NCBI GenBank assembly: GCA_025463785.1
Contig: JAODBD010000011.1
Span: 186,001-250,000 of the forward strand
Reading direction: 5' to 3'
Source of the DNA: Glaciihabitans sp.
GTDB lineage: Bacteria > Actinomycetota > Actinomycetes > Actinomycetales > Microbacteriaceae
DNA length: 64,000 bases
Shown: positions 25,831-34,931 of the stretch, piece after piece
Position numbering within the stretch: the stretch's first letter is position 1
How the letters are laid out: each line of letters starts with the position of its first letter
The notes under the pieces: generated by a model
Seen by the model: only the letters and a program-made list of their open reading frames with translations
What the model was told of the DNA's origin: nothing
The model's database searches: none
Position numbers and translations under genes: made by a program

Positions 25831-25962
25831 CCCTGAGCCCCAGAGGATTGCGGCGGTCCGGGTGAGCGTGGGTCACCTTGGCGCGCTGCCGACATCGTTC
25901 ACCGGCGCGGCTAGCTCAATTTCCTGCACGCTCCCACCTTTTCCTCGTGGTTACTCGGTTTT

Positions 25963-26120
25963 CTACGGACCCAGTCGCGGTCTCATCATGATTCCGTCTT
26001 TCAAAAACGCGGTACGGACGGTGCTGTAGCTCGAGCCCAGTTCTTGCGCAATCAGCTCGATAGCGAGCCATTCTCGTGGAGCTGTACAGCGAATGCCACT
26101 TGTTTGTCAGCCGGATAGCG
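25963..26120 (-). pseudogene. Frameshifted helix-turn-helix (recombinase/transposase-type) remnant
   Basis: Two minus-strand frames join to give a resolvase- or IS-like helix-turn-helix end: YPADKQVAFAVQLHENG in one frame, then after a shift LAIELIAQELGSSYSTVRTA FLKDGIMMRPR in another, ending at a stop at 25963. The pattern (activating helix, LG...S...VR...L...G) matches DNA-binding tails of serine recombinases and IS-associated proteins. No catalytic part remains. Confidence 0.55.
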
Positions 26121-26162
26121 TTTTCACGGCCGTCCGCGGCCATCTCCGGCCGCCTGCGGTCG

Positions 26163-29100
26163 TCAGCGTAGGTCGCGCAGTCGTGCCGCGACCCCGCGTT
26201 CGCCCGTGTTGCGGCGTTCGTAGGTGGCCGCGATTACGAGGAGCACCGCGCCTGCTGTTGCCAGTGTGATCCACCATGGGGTCGCGCCGATCGAACGGCC
26301 GACCTGAACCGCGAACACGGTGATGTTCTCGATCGGCAGAACAACGATCCCGAGAATGAAAGGCGCCGCAAGCTTCCTCAGCGACCCGATGAGGATCGCG
26401 ATGAGTGCAAGGCTGATGACCAGAATTGCACGCAGGGTCTGCGGGTCGGTTCCGGTGGCGAGCACGGAGGGGATGAACGTCACGAGGATTCCGGGCGTAA
26501 GCAGTCTCCACGATCCCGCGAATCCGATCGGCCAGCGAGTAACGCCGTTCCCTGTCGCGGATGCTCTCGCTCCGGGACGCATCGCGATGACTCCCACAGC
26601 AAGAAGCGCGAGTCCGAGCGGCAACGAGAACGCTTCTACCCGTAGCTGACGCTCGCTCCATCCCGCGACCGCTGTGCACCAGGCGAGGGCAAACAGGAAC
26701 CACACGGGCGGCAATACGACAGGCGAGGTTCTCGCGCGAACCGCGGTCGCGAGCATCACGACAAGCAGGAATGCCGTCAGCGTCCACAGCGTCCAGATGG
26801 AAAACCAGTCCAGACGCACCGCCGCAATGGGGCCGACGACGAGGTATATAGCGGCGGGAACGAAGAGCCAACGCGAACGGCCGAGGGCGGATTCGAATGA
26901 GGTCGGACTATCCGGTGCGCGACCGATGAGGGCTCCGCTCGCGGCGGCAAGGAGCGCGGCAAGCATGCTGAATTCCAGCGCGGGCAGCATGAGCAGGTTG
27001 AGCGCGCTCGGGTCAAGGGACCAACCAAACCGAACGGCCTGAATCGCCCCAGAAGCAGCTGCGACCACGGCGGCCGCCAGCGTCGGAATGCGAAGGGCGG
27101 AGAGGCGCACGGCCACGGGACTCTGGAAGCGCCTGCTCTGCGCCCATCCGATGATGACGAGGACGAGTGAGCCGACCAGCAGGCCGATCGCGCGCCAGGG
27201 GATGTTGTCGTGCGCGCTGTTTCCGGCTACGGCAAGCATCAGAACCGAGGGCACGACCGCGCAGGCGAGCCCGATCGAGTACAGCGCGGTGCCGGGTAGT
27301 CTCCGGGCGACTGAGATCGCCCCGATGATAGCCGCCGCGATGGCCGGAGGCAGGATGTACGGCTCGAGCAGCGAGATACCTGCCAGGGCCCAGAAGCACC
27401 AGAGCGCACCCGTCCAGCTGGCGCCCGCGATGGCCCAGGCATACCCCCGGCGTGCCGTGATGGCCGTGACAGCCCCGCCCAAACCGATGATGATCAGCAC
27501 TATCGCTGTCGTATCGTAACCGGCTGCGGCCCGCACGAGCGCGAGGACAACCGCGACCGCGGCGGTGACGAGTGCGGATATTTCGATCCAAAGTCGCGCG
27601 TAGCGGGCATCCGTCTCGGGCAACCCGTGTCGCACGAGGGCGGCCCCGATCAGCGGAGTACTCGGAAGTGCAACCGCCACAATGACGGCGATGATTGGCA
27701 GGGTGACGGGGGAGGCGCTGACCGCAAGAACCTGCGCTCCCAGGCAGATGACGACAACGGCGAGTGCTGGCACGAGGAGGGCCGCGGCCAATGCTTGGAT
27801 GTACCGACTCATCCCAGGCCGCCGAGTGACCACCAGTGTGAGTGCCAGGGCAAAGGTGACCGCGGTTGAGAGGCCCGTCCAGCCGCTGCGCACGAACAGT
27901 ACGGAGATGATCCCGATCATGAACGGCACCATGGTTACAACCAGAATCGCGTACCAGAGCCCGGCACCGAGCCGCTTCGCGAGTGTGACCGCGATTGCGA
28001 CCAACGAGGCGAACGAGGTCGTCAGGCAGAGGACGGCAATCGATTCGATGTGCGTGAGAGCCAGCGCGTGGGCAAAGATGATGAGCGCATAGCCAAATCC
28101 GATCCCGGCGTGAACTGGGCGAAGGGCCTTGGGAACCGTCTGTGCGAGAGCAATGATGACGGCAACCACGGCCGCGCCGCCAACCACACTGAGGAGGTCG
28201 CTCGACCAGGCAACAATGCCAGCAACCACGACGAGCAGATGAGCCGCGACAACGAGCGCTACTCGCGTGCGAAGGCTCGCCTCGTGAACCCGCCTCACTC
28301 TCACCTGGACCGCGCACAGAGCCAGCGCGATCCCGAGTCCGAGGATGGATTGAGTAACCGGAAGCCACCCGCCCCAGTCGTCGAGCGTGATCAGCGTGAA
28401 TACGCCCAACCAGAGCGCGATAGTTAGCGCACCATCGGCCCAGTCGAACCCAGAACTGCGCGCCTGCGCGGTATCTGCCTGCGCAGTGTCCGCCTGCACA
28501 GTGTCCGCCTGCGCAGTGTCTGCTGGCACAGGATCTGCCTGCACGGTATGCCGCCGTGTGACCGCCCAAAGCCCGTAGCTGCCGAGGGCGGCGGCGGCGA
28601 TGCCACAGCTGGCAGCCAGCCCGAAATCAGAACTAATCACGTGAGATCGAAGTGCCACGAGTTGCACCAGTCCGATGGCGACTGCGGGGAGTCCGGTGAA
28701 GAGCGCGACTGCCAATCCGCCGACCAACAGCGGAGTTCGTGAAAGTGAGGCCGACGCCCCAACTGGTCTCAAAACTGAGATGGCGCCCAACAGAGTGAGC
28801 CCGATCGCGGCCGCAGTCGGCATTAGAGCGAGATACCACAGCGTGTCGTTGCCCTGAACAGAAAGCGGCAGGATCGCGATGGCCGCGATGACCGAAGCGC
28901 CCGCGACCGCGCTCCAGAAGCGTGAGAGTTGGTTGCGTGCACCCAGTAGGGCGAGCACTGCCAGACCGGCAAGGATTGCTGATCTACCCAGGATCAACGC
29001 AGCGGGCGACGGCGAATGCAGCAAAAGCAACTGCATCATCACCAGGGCGCCTGCAACGATTTGGAGAACGGTTGCCGTGCCCCGATCGGCCCTGAGCGGG

Positions 29101-29909
29101 CTGTCGAAGCGAGAAGAAACGCGCTTGATGAGCTCATGAACACCGAGTGCAGAGAGGCCGACGGCCAAATAGCCCAACGTCGTGCCCCACTGATCGCCAA
29201 ACGCGTAACCGACCATAGCTGGCACCAACGTGACTCCGGCGAACGCGGCCCAGAGCCACGTTCGTACCCGCGCGAAGTAGGCCACCGCGAACATGATCCC
29301 GACGCCGACGAAGGTGCCTGCGGCGGCGAACCACCAACCGCTGATGTTGCCGGGGGCCTTGGTCGAGAGCGCCCAGATGTCGAGTGCAACAAAGACCATC
29401 CCGAGGGCGCCAACGGCTTCGGCTGAGAACTGGAGCCGCGCCCGCGACAGTAGCCAGGCGCCTCCGAGAAACACGACGGTGACGGCGCCCACGATGGAGG
29501 TACGAGTCGCGAAGTTGGTGAGGTCGGGGTTCAGGAATGTGAAGACGATCGCGGCGATGGCAAAGAGCCCTGCGCCAACGACGGCGAGTACCGACTGGAC
29601 GCTGATCTGCGAGCTTGACCCTTCACTCGTGGCGCCCTTCGACTGAGCAGTCGCAGTGGAAACGGAGGGTGCCGGCACCGGTCTGGGCGCCGGGACGTAC
29701 GACGGAAGCCGATCGATCATGCCCTGCCGAGAACTGATTGCATCTGCCGCGCGAATCGAGGCCTCAGCGACTTCGATGGCGACCGGCGTCGTGAGGTCTG
29801 CCATGCAGTTGTCGCAGTACCCGGGGCGAAGCAACTTTGCATCGCAGCGTGGGCAGTTGCGCGGATTGACCAGATAGCGGGCGATGTCATCGCTCCAGAC
29901 CTTGCTCAT
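26163..29909 (-). CDS. Giant polytopic membrane protein with N-terminal zinc ribbon (SCO7613 C-terminal-domain type)
   Basis: 1248 residues from ATG 29909 (MSKVWSDDIARYLVNPRNCP). A zinc ribbon near residue 20 (CPRC ... CDNC) is followed by a Pro/Ser-rich linker and then over 30 predicted membrane helices to the C-terminus, ending in TYERRNTGERGVAARLRDLR. The layout matches the actinobacterial SCO7613 C-terminal-domain membrane proteins, whose function is unknown. A 15-bp tandem repeat (28462-28551) adds an Asp/Ala/Gln-rich loop. An upstream in-frame ATG at 29951 would add 14 Arg-rich residues. The gene stands alone, flanked by the HTH remnant and the divergent phosphatase gene. Confidence 0.85.
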   Translation of the reverse strand: MSKVWSDDIARYLVNPRNCPRCDAKLLRPGYCDNCMADLTTPVAIEVAEASIRAADAISSRQGMIDRLPSYVPAPRPVPAPSVSTATAQSKGATSEGSSSQISVQSVLAVVGAGLFAIAAIVFTFLNPDLTNFATRTSIVGAVTVVFLGGAWLLSRARLQFSAEAVGALGMVFVALDIWALSTKAPGNISGWWFAAAGTFVGVGIMFAVAYFARVRTWLWAAFAGVTLVPAMVGYAFGDQWGTTLGYLAVGLSALGVHELIKRVSSRFDSPLRADRGTATVLQIVAGALVMMQLLLLHSPSPAALILGRSAILAGLAVLALLGARNQLSRFWSAVAGASVIAAIAILPLSVQGNDTLWYLALMPTAAAIGLTLLGAISVLRPVGASASLSRTPLLVGGLAVALFTGLPAVAIGLVQLVALRSHVISSDFGLAASCGIAAAALGSYGLWAVTRRHTVQADPVPADTAQADTVQADTAQADTAQARSSGFDWADGALTIALWLGVFTLITLDDWGGWLPVTQSILGLGIALALCAVQVRVRRVHEASLRTRVALVVAAHLLVVVAGIVAWSSDLLSVVGGAAVVAVIIALAQTVPKALRPVHAGIGFGYALIIFAHALALTHIESIAVLCLTTSFASLVAIAVTLAKRLGAGLWYAILVVTMVPFMIGIISVLFVRSGWTGLSTAVTFALALTLVVTRRPGMSRYIQALAAALLVPALAVVVICLGAQVLAVSASPVTLPIIAVIVAVALPSTPLIGAALVRHGLPETDARYARLWIEISALVTAAVAVVLALVRAAAGYDTTAIVLIIIGLGGAVTAITARRGYAWAIAGASWTGALWCFWALAGISLLEPYILPPAIAAAIIGAISVARRLPGTALYSIGLACAVVPSVLMLAVAGNSAHDNIPWRAIGLLVGSLVLVIIGWAQSRRFQSPVAVRLSALRIPTLAAAVVAAASGAIQAVRFGWSLDPSALNLLMLPALEFSMLAALLAAASGALIGRAPDSPTSFESALGRSRWLFVPAAIYLVVGPIAAVRLDWFSIWTLWTLTAFLLVVMLATAVRARTSPVVLPPVWFLFALAWCTAVAGWSERQLRVEAFSLPLGLALLAVGVIAMRPGARASATGNGVTRWPIGFAGSWRLLTPGILVTFIPSVLATGTDPQTLRAILVISLALIAILIGSLRKLAAPFILGIVVLPIENITVFAVQVGRSIGATPWWITLATAGAVLLVIAATYERRNTGERGVAARLRDLR
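28462..28551 (-). repeat. Six tandem 15-bp units inside the giant membrane protein gene
   Basis: Six copies of a 15-bp unit (plus-strand consensus GCCTGCGCAGTGTCC, with substitutions) encode repeated TVQAD/TAQAD/PVPAD pentapeptides between two membrane helices. The frame is kept, so copy-number changes would only alter the length of an acidic loop. Confidence 0.85.
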
Positions 29910-30034
29910 GCGGCTCAGCCTAGGGATCCGACTGCGCTGCCGAGTCAGCATTTTGGAGGGAGGGGGTCAACCTTACGATGGATGTTTCTGTGGAGGACTC
30001 GAGGCCGGGAAGCGAGATGTGGTGAAGTAGCACT

Positions 30035-30700
30035 GTGCGTCTCATCCTTATCCGGCACGGCCAGACACTGTCGAACGTCGAGCACATCATCGACACCGTG
30101 GTTCCCGGTCCCGGGCTCACCGCTCTCGGTCGGCAACAGGCCGATGCACTTCCGGATGCCCTGAAAGTCGAGCGCATCGACGCCATTTTTGCCTCGTCCC
30201 AGCTTCGATCACAGCAGACGGCTGCGCCGCTTGCAGCGGCCCGGGGGCTGCCGGTCGACATTCGAGCGGGCATCCGTGAGGTTGAAGCCGGCGACTACGA
30301 GGGTAAACGCGACCGTACATCTATCCACGATTTCGTATCGACCGAATTTGCCTGGGTGCGCGGAGACCTTGAGCGACGAATGCCGGGCGCCGAAACCGGG
30401 ACGGAGACGATGGCGCGGTTCGACGCGGTTGTCGCCGAGGCGTCGGGGGCGGGATACGAGTCAGCGGTCTTCGTGTCGCACGGGTCGATAATCCGGAGCT
30501 GGTGTGGCATCCGTACCGACAATGTCGATGTCGAATTCGTCTACCGGAATCCGCTCAATAACACCGGCGTGGTGATTGTCGAGGGAAACGAATCAGTCGG
30601 CTGGCATGCCGTGCGCTGGCAGGAAGAAGCGCTCGGCGGCCGGGCTCTCGACGATTCTGGCCACGCGGGCCCTGTCACAGACGAGCCGCGGGGCGCCTAG
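30035..30700 (+). CDS. Histidine phosphatase (phosphoglycerate mutase-like) family protein
   Basis: 221 residues. The catalytic RHG motif is at the N-terminus (MRLILIRHGQTLSNVEHIID), the proton donor region is IREVEAGDYEGKRDR, and the second histidine lies in VFVSHGSIIRSWCGIRTDN. The family covers mutases and assorted phosphatases; the substrate is not evident. GTG start at 30035. Confidence 0.9.
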   Translation: MRLILIRHGQTLSNVEHIIDTVVPGPGLTALGRQQADALPDALKVERIDAIFASSQLRSQQTAAPLAAARGLPVDIRAGIREVEAGDYEGKRDRTSIHDFVSTEFAWVRGDLERRMPGAETGTETMARFDAVVAEASGAGYESAVFVSHGSIIRSWCGIRTDNVDVEFVYRNPLNNTGVVIVEGNESVGWHAVRWQEEALGGRALDDSGHAGPVTDEPRGA

Positions 30701-30820
30701 ACCTTATTGGCTTTCACGATGCAAGTGTGGATTACACGCGACGCGCGAAAACTCCCGATCTGCACCACTATTGAACCGATGGGGCTCCCGGCTCGTTGTT
30801 AGAGGGTGGAGGTACATATC

Positions 30821-31327
30821 GTGGCAACGGATCAGGCAGAACTACTGAAGGCGATCCATGACGCCCACGGTCCTGCCCTCCTTCGCTACGCGGTTCGCCT
30901 TACGGGCGACTACACCTTTGCGCAGGATGTCGTCCAGGAGGCGCTGCTGCGTGCATGGAAGAAGCCGGCCATCCTCGAACAGAGCGACGAGTCGGCGCGG
31001 GCATGGTTGTTCACCGTCGCTCGCAATATTGTGATCGATGATCGCCGCAGCGCTCGTCACGCACGCGAATTCACGACCGACGTTTTGCCCGAGTCGCCGA
31101 CTCCCGACGCTTCGGATGCCGTCCTCGATGCCTGGGTACTGTCAGATGCTTTGTCTTCGCTCTCGGTCGAACATCGCAGCGCGGTCGTCAGCGCGTACTA
31201 CCTCGGTCACACGGTCGCCGAAATCGCACGCCGGGACGACGTGCCGGAGGGCACCGTGAAATCGCGCCTCCACTACGCACTTCGCGCCATGAAAATAGCC
31301 CTGCAAGAGAGGGGAGTGACCGAATGA
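30821..31327 (+). CDS. ECF-type RNA polymerase sigma factor (SigK/SigL-like)
   Basis: 168 residues from GTG 30821, which has GTGGAGGTA upstream. Region 2 reads LLRYAVRLTGDYTFAQDVVQ EALLRAWKK with RAWLFTVARNIVIDDRRS; region 4 reads LSVEHRSAVVSAYYLGHTVA and RRDDVPEGTVKSRLHYALRA. It overlaps the anti-sigma gene by 4 bp, the classic arrangement in which the membrane anti-sigma factor holds the sigma factor until a redox or envelope signal releases it. Confidence 0.92.
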   Translation: MATDQAELLKAIHDAHGPALLRYAVRLTGDYTFAQDVVQEALLRAWKKPAILEQSDESARAWLFTVARNIVIDDRRSARHAREFTTDVLPESPTPDASDAVLDAWVLSDALSSLSVEHRSAVVSAYYLGHTVAEIARRDDVPEGTVKSRLHYALRAMKIALQERGVTE

Positions 31328-32016
31328 CTGAAACAACTGATCGCTTCCGCGACTGGGATGCGGCGTATGTACTCGGCGCGCTCAGCACAGAAGACCGCCG
31401 CGCTTTTGAGCGCCATCTGGCCACCTGTCCGGAGTGCTCGGGAGAGATCGCAGCGCTCGCGGGACTGCCGGGCATCCTGGGCAAACTTCCTGTCGATGAG
31501 GCTGTTGCGCTCCTCGACAGCCCGACGATTGATGACAGTCACCTTCGAGACAGCACACACACCCCCGGCCTCGTGCAGCGACTGGCAACTGCGGCGAGCC
31601 GTCGCCGTCGTCGGGCACGAATCGGGATGCTGACCGGAGCCGTCGCGATCGTCGCACTCCTCGCAGTCGGTGGAGTCGCCTACACAGCAAACCAGGCGCC
31701 CACCGTCGCGGCGGTCGCGATGTCTCCTCTGAACCAGCACGTGATCACGGCGAGCCTGCAGATCACGAAGAAGGGCTGGGGAACCCGGTTCGACTGGTCG
31801 TGCAGTTACGGCAACTCATGGCACGGTGCGCCGGAGTCCTACGATCTCGTAGTCACCGAGAAGTCTGGCGTCCAAATGACCGTGGCGACCTGGAGCACGG
31901 CGGGTCCGCACGCGTCCGGCCTGACGGCGTCTTCGAGCATCGTGACAGCGGACATCCAGAAGGTTGAAATTCGTTTGAGCGGCAGTCAGATGCCGCTCCT
32001 TCGGGAGAATCTCTAA
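31324..32016 (+). CDS. Membrane anti-sigma factor with zinc-finger ASD
   Basis: 230 residues. The N-terminal anti-sigma domain has the zinc/redox motif HLATCPEC (H-x3-C-x2-C, near residue 31) after YVLGALSTEDRRAFE. An Arg-rich run precedes a single membrane helix (IGMLTGAVAIVALLAVGGVA) and an RskA-like extracytoplasmic domain of about 110 residues follows. It should sequester the sigma factor encoded just upstream. A strong hairpin follows. Confidence 0.9.
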   Translation: MTETTDRFRDWDAAYVLGALSTEDRRAFERHLATCPECSGEIAALAGLPGILGKLPVDEAVALLDSPTIDDSHLRDSTHTPGLVQRLATAASRRRRRARIGMLTGAVAIVALLAVGGVAYTANQAPTVAAVAMSPLNQHVITASLQITKKGWGTRFDWSCSYGNSWHGAPESYDLVVTEKSGVQMTVATWSTAGPHASGLTASSSIVTADIQKVEIRLSGSQMPLLRENL

Positions 32017-32033
32017 TCCGGGGGATGGGGGAA

Positions 32034-32075
32034 CAGCGCGGCCCGCGCCATTCGGGTGGGTCGCGGGCCGCGCTG
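32034..32075 (+). terminator. Terminator-type hairpin after the anti-sigma gene
   Basis: CAGCGCGGCCCGCG pairs perfectly over 14 bp with CGCGGGCCGCGCTG around a 14-nt loop. No clear U-tract follows, so it may depend on the very stable stem. Confidence 0.65.
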
Positions 32076-32151
32076 AAACCCTGTGTTGTTTCGCGCAATA
32101 ATTTCGTGTCACTCGTGGTTCAGACCACTGGACTCTACGAGGATGGATCGC

Positions 32152-32988
32152 ATGACTGACACCACCACAACCACAACGCCGGAACAGGCATACGCCACCT
32201 ATCACGCTCGCCGTGAGCTCTCGGTGGTGCAGCCAACGGGCAGCCTCGCGCTCGTGAATACGCAGTGGATTGATGCCGAGCAGTCGATCTACGGCGTGCC
32301 CGGAGTGTGGGCGCCGCTGCCTGCCGGCCAGTCGGGGCTGCTGGTGACCGCGACCGCAGCCGACGGCATCCGGGTCGATGGAGAACTGGTCGACGGGTCA
32401 GTCGTTGTACGCGGCAAGAACGACCCGAAGCCGAGCGAAATCAGCTTCGCCGAAGGAGTGGCCGGTTTTGTTATTGCGAGCGAGCAGGGCAATTACGCGC
32501 TACGGGTGTGGGATGCCAACTCGGAGGGCATCCAGGAGTTCGGGAGCATCGACGCGTTTGCATACAATCCCGACTGGGTGATTACTGCTCAGTGGACCGA
32601 GATCCCGGGCGGTATGACAGTCGGATTCGAGCACCTCAAGGACGACGGCGCGACCCGTGCGGAGGTGGTGCCCGGCGAGATCACGTTTTCGCGGGATGGC
32701 GTCGACTACAGCCTCGCGGCTTTCAAATCCGGGCGCGCATTGCAGCTGGTCTTTGCGGACTCCACCAACGGCGACTCGACGTACAGCGTCGGGCGGTTCC
32801 TGTTCTTGGCCCCCAATCCTGACGGAACGATCACCCTGGACTTCAACCGCGCCATCCTGCCGCCCTGTGCCTTCAGCTACAACTTCAACTGCCCGCTGCC
32901 GCCCAAGCAGAATCGGTTCGGCGTGCCGATTGAGGCGGGCGAGAAGAACGTTCTGAAGAAGGACGGCTCGCTACTGCACGAGGTGTAG
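32152..32988 (+). CDS. DUF1684-family protein
   Basis: 278 residues from ATG 32152, which has GAGGA eight bases upstream; the in-frame ATG at 32143 is too close to that site. The family core is visible: YATYHARRELSVVQPTGSLA, WAPLPAGQSGLLVTATAADG, and the C-terminal FLFLAPNPDGTITLDFNRAI followed by CAFSYNFNCPLPPKQNRFGV. No signal peptide. DUF1684 proteins have no established role. Confidence 0.88.
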   Translation: MTDTTTTTTPEQAYATYHARRELSVVQPTGSLALVNTQWIDAEQSIYGVPGVWAPLPAGQSGLLVTATAADGIRVDGELVDGSVVVRGKNDPKPSEISFAEGVAGFVIASEQGNYALRVWDANSEGIQEFGSIDAFAYNPDWVITAQWTEIPGGMTVGFEHLKDDGATRAEVVPGEITFSRDGVDYSLAAFKSGRALQLVFADSTNGDSTYSVGRFLFLAPNPDGTITLDFNRAILPPCAFSYNFNCPLPPKQNRFGVPIEAGEKNVLKKDGSLLHEV

Positions 32989-33028
32989 CGCGCTGCCTGC
33001 CGTGCGACGTGCCCTCGCCGCCTTGCGT

Positions 33029-33133
33029 CCTTCGGAAACTCAGGAGATCGGTCGGCCTGGTCTCGCGAACTCGTTTGGCGGCCTCAACTTCTTGGCGTGG
33101 GCGTGACCGATCTCCTGAGTTTCCAACATAGGG
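33029..33133. repeat. Palindromic repeat R4 (about 105 bp)
   Basis: Left arm CCTTCGGAAACTCAGGAGAT then CGGTC; right arm GACCGATCTCC then TGAGTTTCC. The arms are perfect complements over 20 bp even though both carry changes relative to R1-R3 (AATTC to AACTC on the left, GAATT to GAGTT on the right). The outermost right end has diverged (AACATAGG). It lies between the DUF1684 gene and the polymerase gene. Confidence 0.85.
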
Positions 33134-33193
33134 GCGGTACTGCGGCGTGGGGCGGGGGCAGCGGATGTCGCCCCCTGCGGGCAGACTGGTCCT

Positions 33194-34843
33194 GTGTACA
33201 TCGTGGTCGGCGCGACGGGCGGCAGCGTGCTGCTGACGCCGGAATCCGGCTCACCCGAGGTGGTCTCCGCGACAGGCTTCGCGGCGGCAGTCAGAGCAGC
33301 CCCACCAGACACACGCTGGGTCTGGGATGAGACTGGCCGCTGGTATCCCGACCTCCTGGCTTCGGGGGTGCGAGTCGAGCGCTGCGTTGACCTACGGCTG
33401 AGCCACGCGATCCTGCGCAACTCCGTGTTGACGAACGACTCCGAGCTCGCGACTGCGGCACCGGGCCCGTGGGATCGCGCCCGGGTGGAGAAGCGCGAAC
33501 AGGATGACGCACTGTTCGCCATCGACGAGGATGTGGAGCTCGCGGGCGAGGCCGACCCGGTCGCAGAGTGGGAACTCCAGCAGGCGGCGGTTGCGGCATC
33601 CGCAGAGCCCGGACGGATCCAGCGGCTGCTCGCGGCCGAGTCCGCGGGCGCGCTGATTGCGGCAGAGATGCAGTTCACGGGAATGCCGTGGCGACCGGAT
33701 GTTCACGACGACATCCTGACGGCGCTGCTTGGCCGGCGGCCGAAGCAGGGCGAGCGTCCCGCGAAACTTCAGGCGCTCCTCGACGAGGTGCAGAGGCTGC
33801 TGGACGTCAGCGACCTGAACCCCGATTCGCCTGCGGAGCTACTTAAGGGGCTGGCGCGCGGTGGCGTTCTCGCAACCAGCACCCGATCCTGGGAACTCAA
33901 GAAGATCAAGCACCCTGCAATTGGCCCGCTGCTCGAGTACAAGAAGCTGTCGCGGCTGGCATCAGCAAACGGCTGGAGCTGGCTCGAAACCTGGGTGCAC
34001 GACGGCAGGTTTCGACCCGATTACGTGGTCGGTGGCGTTGTGACGGGCCGCTGGGCGACGAGCGGTGGGGGAGCGCTGCAACTTCCGAAGCAAATCCGAT
34101 CCGCGGTGGTTGCCGACGAAGGCTGGAAGCTCGTCGTTGCGGACGCTGCTCAGTTGGAGCCCCGCATCCTGGCTGCGATGGCCGGCGATCGCGACATGGT
34201 CACAGCCGGCGCCGCCGGCGACCTGTACGCAGGCATTGTCGCCAGCGGCGCGATCGACACCCGCGAACACGCCAAAGTGGCGCTGCTGGGAGCAATGTAC
34301 GGCGCGACCCAGGGCGACGGCGGCCGCCTGATGCCGCAGCTGGCGCGCGCCTATCCGAAGGCGATCGCCATGGTTGAGGATGCCGCCCGAGCGGGGGAGA
34401 AGGGCGAGATCGTCACGACGCGGCTCGGTCGCAGTTCGCCGCTGCCTGGCGACACGTGGCGCACTCTGCAGGACGAGGCATACGGCGAGGTTGCAACGCC
34501 AGCCGCCGCTGATCGGGCGCGAAGTTATGCGCGCTCGTGGGGGAGGTTCACCCGCAACTTCATCGTTCAGGGCACGGCGGCCGAGTGGGCGCTGTGCTGG
34601 ATGGCTAGCCTGCGCAATCGCCTCACCGACCTCGGCGGCGGCGAGTGGTTCGTCGACACCGCGCACCTCGTCTTCTTTCTCCACGACGAGGTCGTCGTGC
34701 ACACCCCCGCGCATCTCGCGGAGCGGGTCGTGGAAGAAGTGCGCGCCGCCGCAACGGATGCCGGCCGCCTGCTCTTCGGCGCGCTCCCGGCGGAGTTTCC
34801 GCTTACAGTCGCGACCGTTGACAACTACGGGCAGGCAAAGTAG
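33194..34843 (+). CDS. Bifunctional 3'-5' exonuclease/DNA polymerase (family A, PolA-like)
   Basis: 549 residues, shorter than Pol I and lacking the 5' nuclease domain. Family A polymerase motifs are present: motif A VVADAAQLEPRILAAMAGD near residue 312, motif B region REHAKVALLGAMYGATQGD near residue 356, and motif C VFFLHDEVVVH near residue 493 with the catalytic aspartate. The N-terminal 180 residues occupy the exonuclease position but its acidic residues are hard to place. A second PolA-like enzyme is common in actinobacteria; translesion or repair synthesis is the likely role (inference). GTG start at 33194. Confidence 0.85.
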   Translation: MYIVVGATGGSVLLTPESGSPEVVSATGFAAAVRAAPPDTRWVWDETGRWYPDLLASGVRVERCVDLRLSHAILRNSVLTNDSELATAAPGPWDRARVEKREQDDALFAIDEDVELAGEADPVAEWELQQAAVAASAEPGRIQRLLAAESAGALIAAEMQFTGMPWRPDVHDDILTALLGRRPKQGERPAKLQALLDEVQRLLDVSDLNPDSPAELLKGLARGGVLATSTRSWELKKIKHPAIGPLLEYKKLSRLASANGWSWLETWVHDGRFRPDYVVGGVVTGRWATSGGGALQLPKQIRSAVVADEGWKLVVADAAQLEPRILAAMAGDRDMVTAGAAGDLYAGIVASGAIDTREHAKVALLGAMYGATQGDGGRLMPQLARAYPKAIAMVEDAARAGEKGEIVTTRLGRSSPLPGDTWRTLQDEAYGEVATPAAADRARSYARSWGRFTRNFIVQGTAAEWALCWMASLRNRLTDLGGGEWFVDTAHLVFFLHDEVVVHTPAHLAERVVEEVRAAATDAGRLLFGALPAEFPLTVATVDNYGQAK

Positions 34844-34931
34844 TTATCCAATCGTGACCCACCTTCGGACGGCGACGGATGTCTCCCCATGCCCGTACTG
34901 AATGGCAACGCCATCGAGACGGAGCAGCTCG

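Noticed and set aside
25510-25836. 108-residue plus-strand frame after tRNA-Met
   Set aside because: Only its first residues are hydrophobic; the rest is cysteine/arginine-rich and antisense to the small membrane frame.
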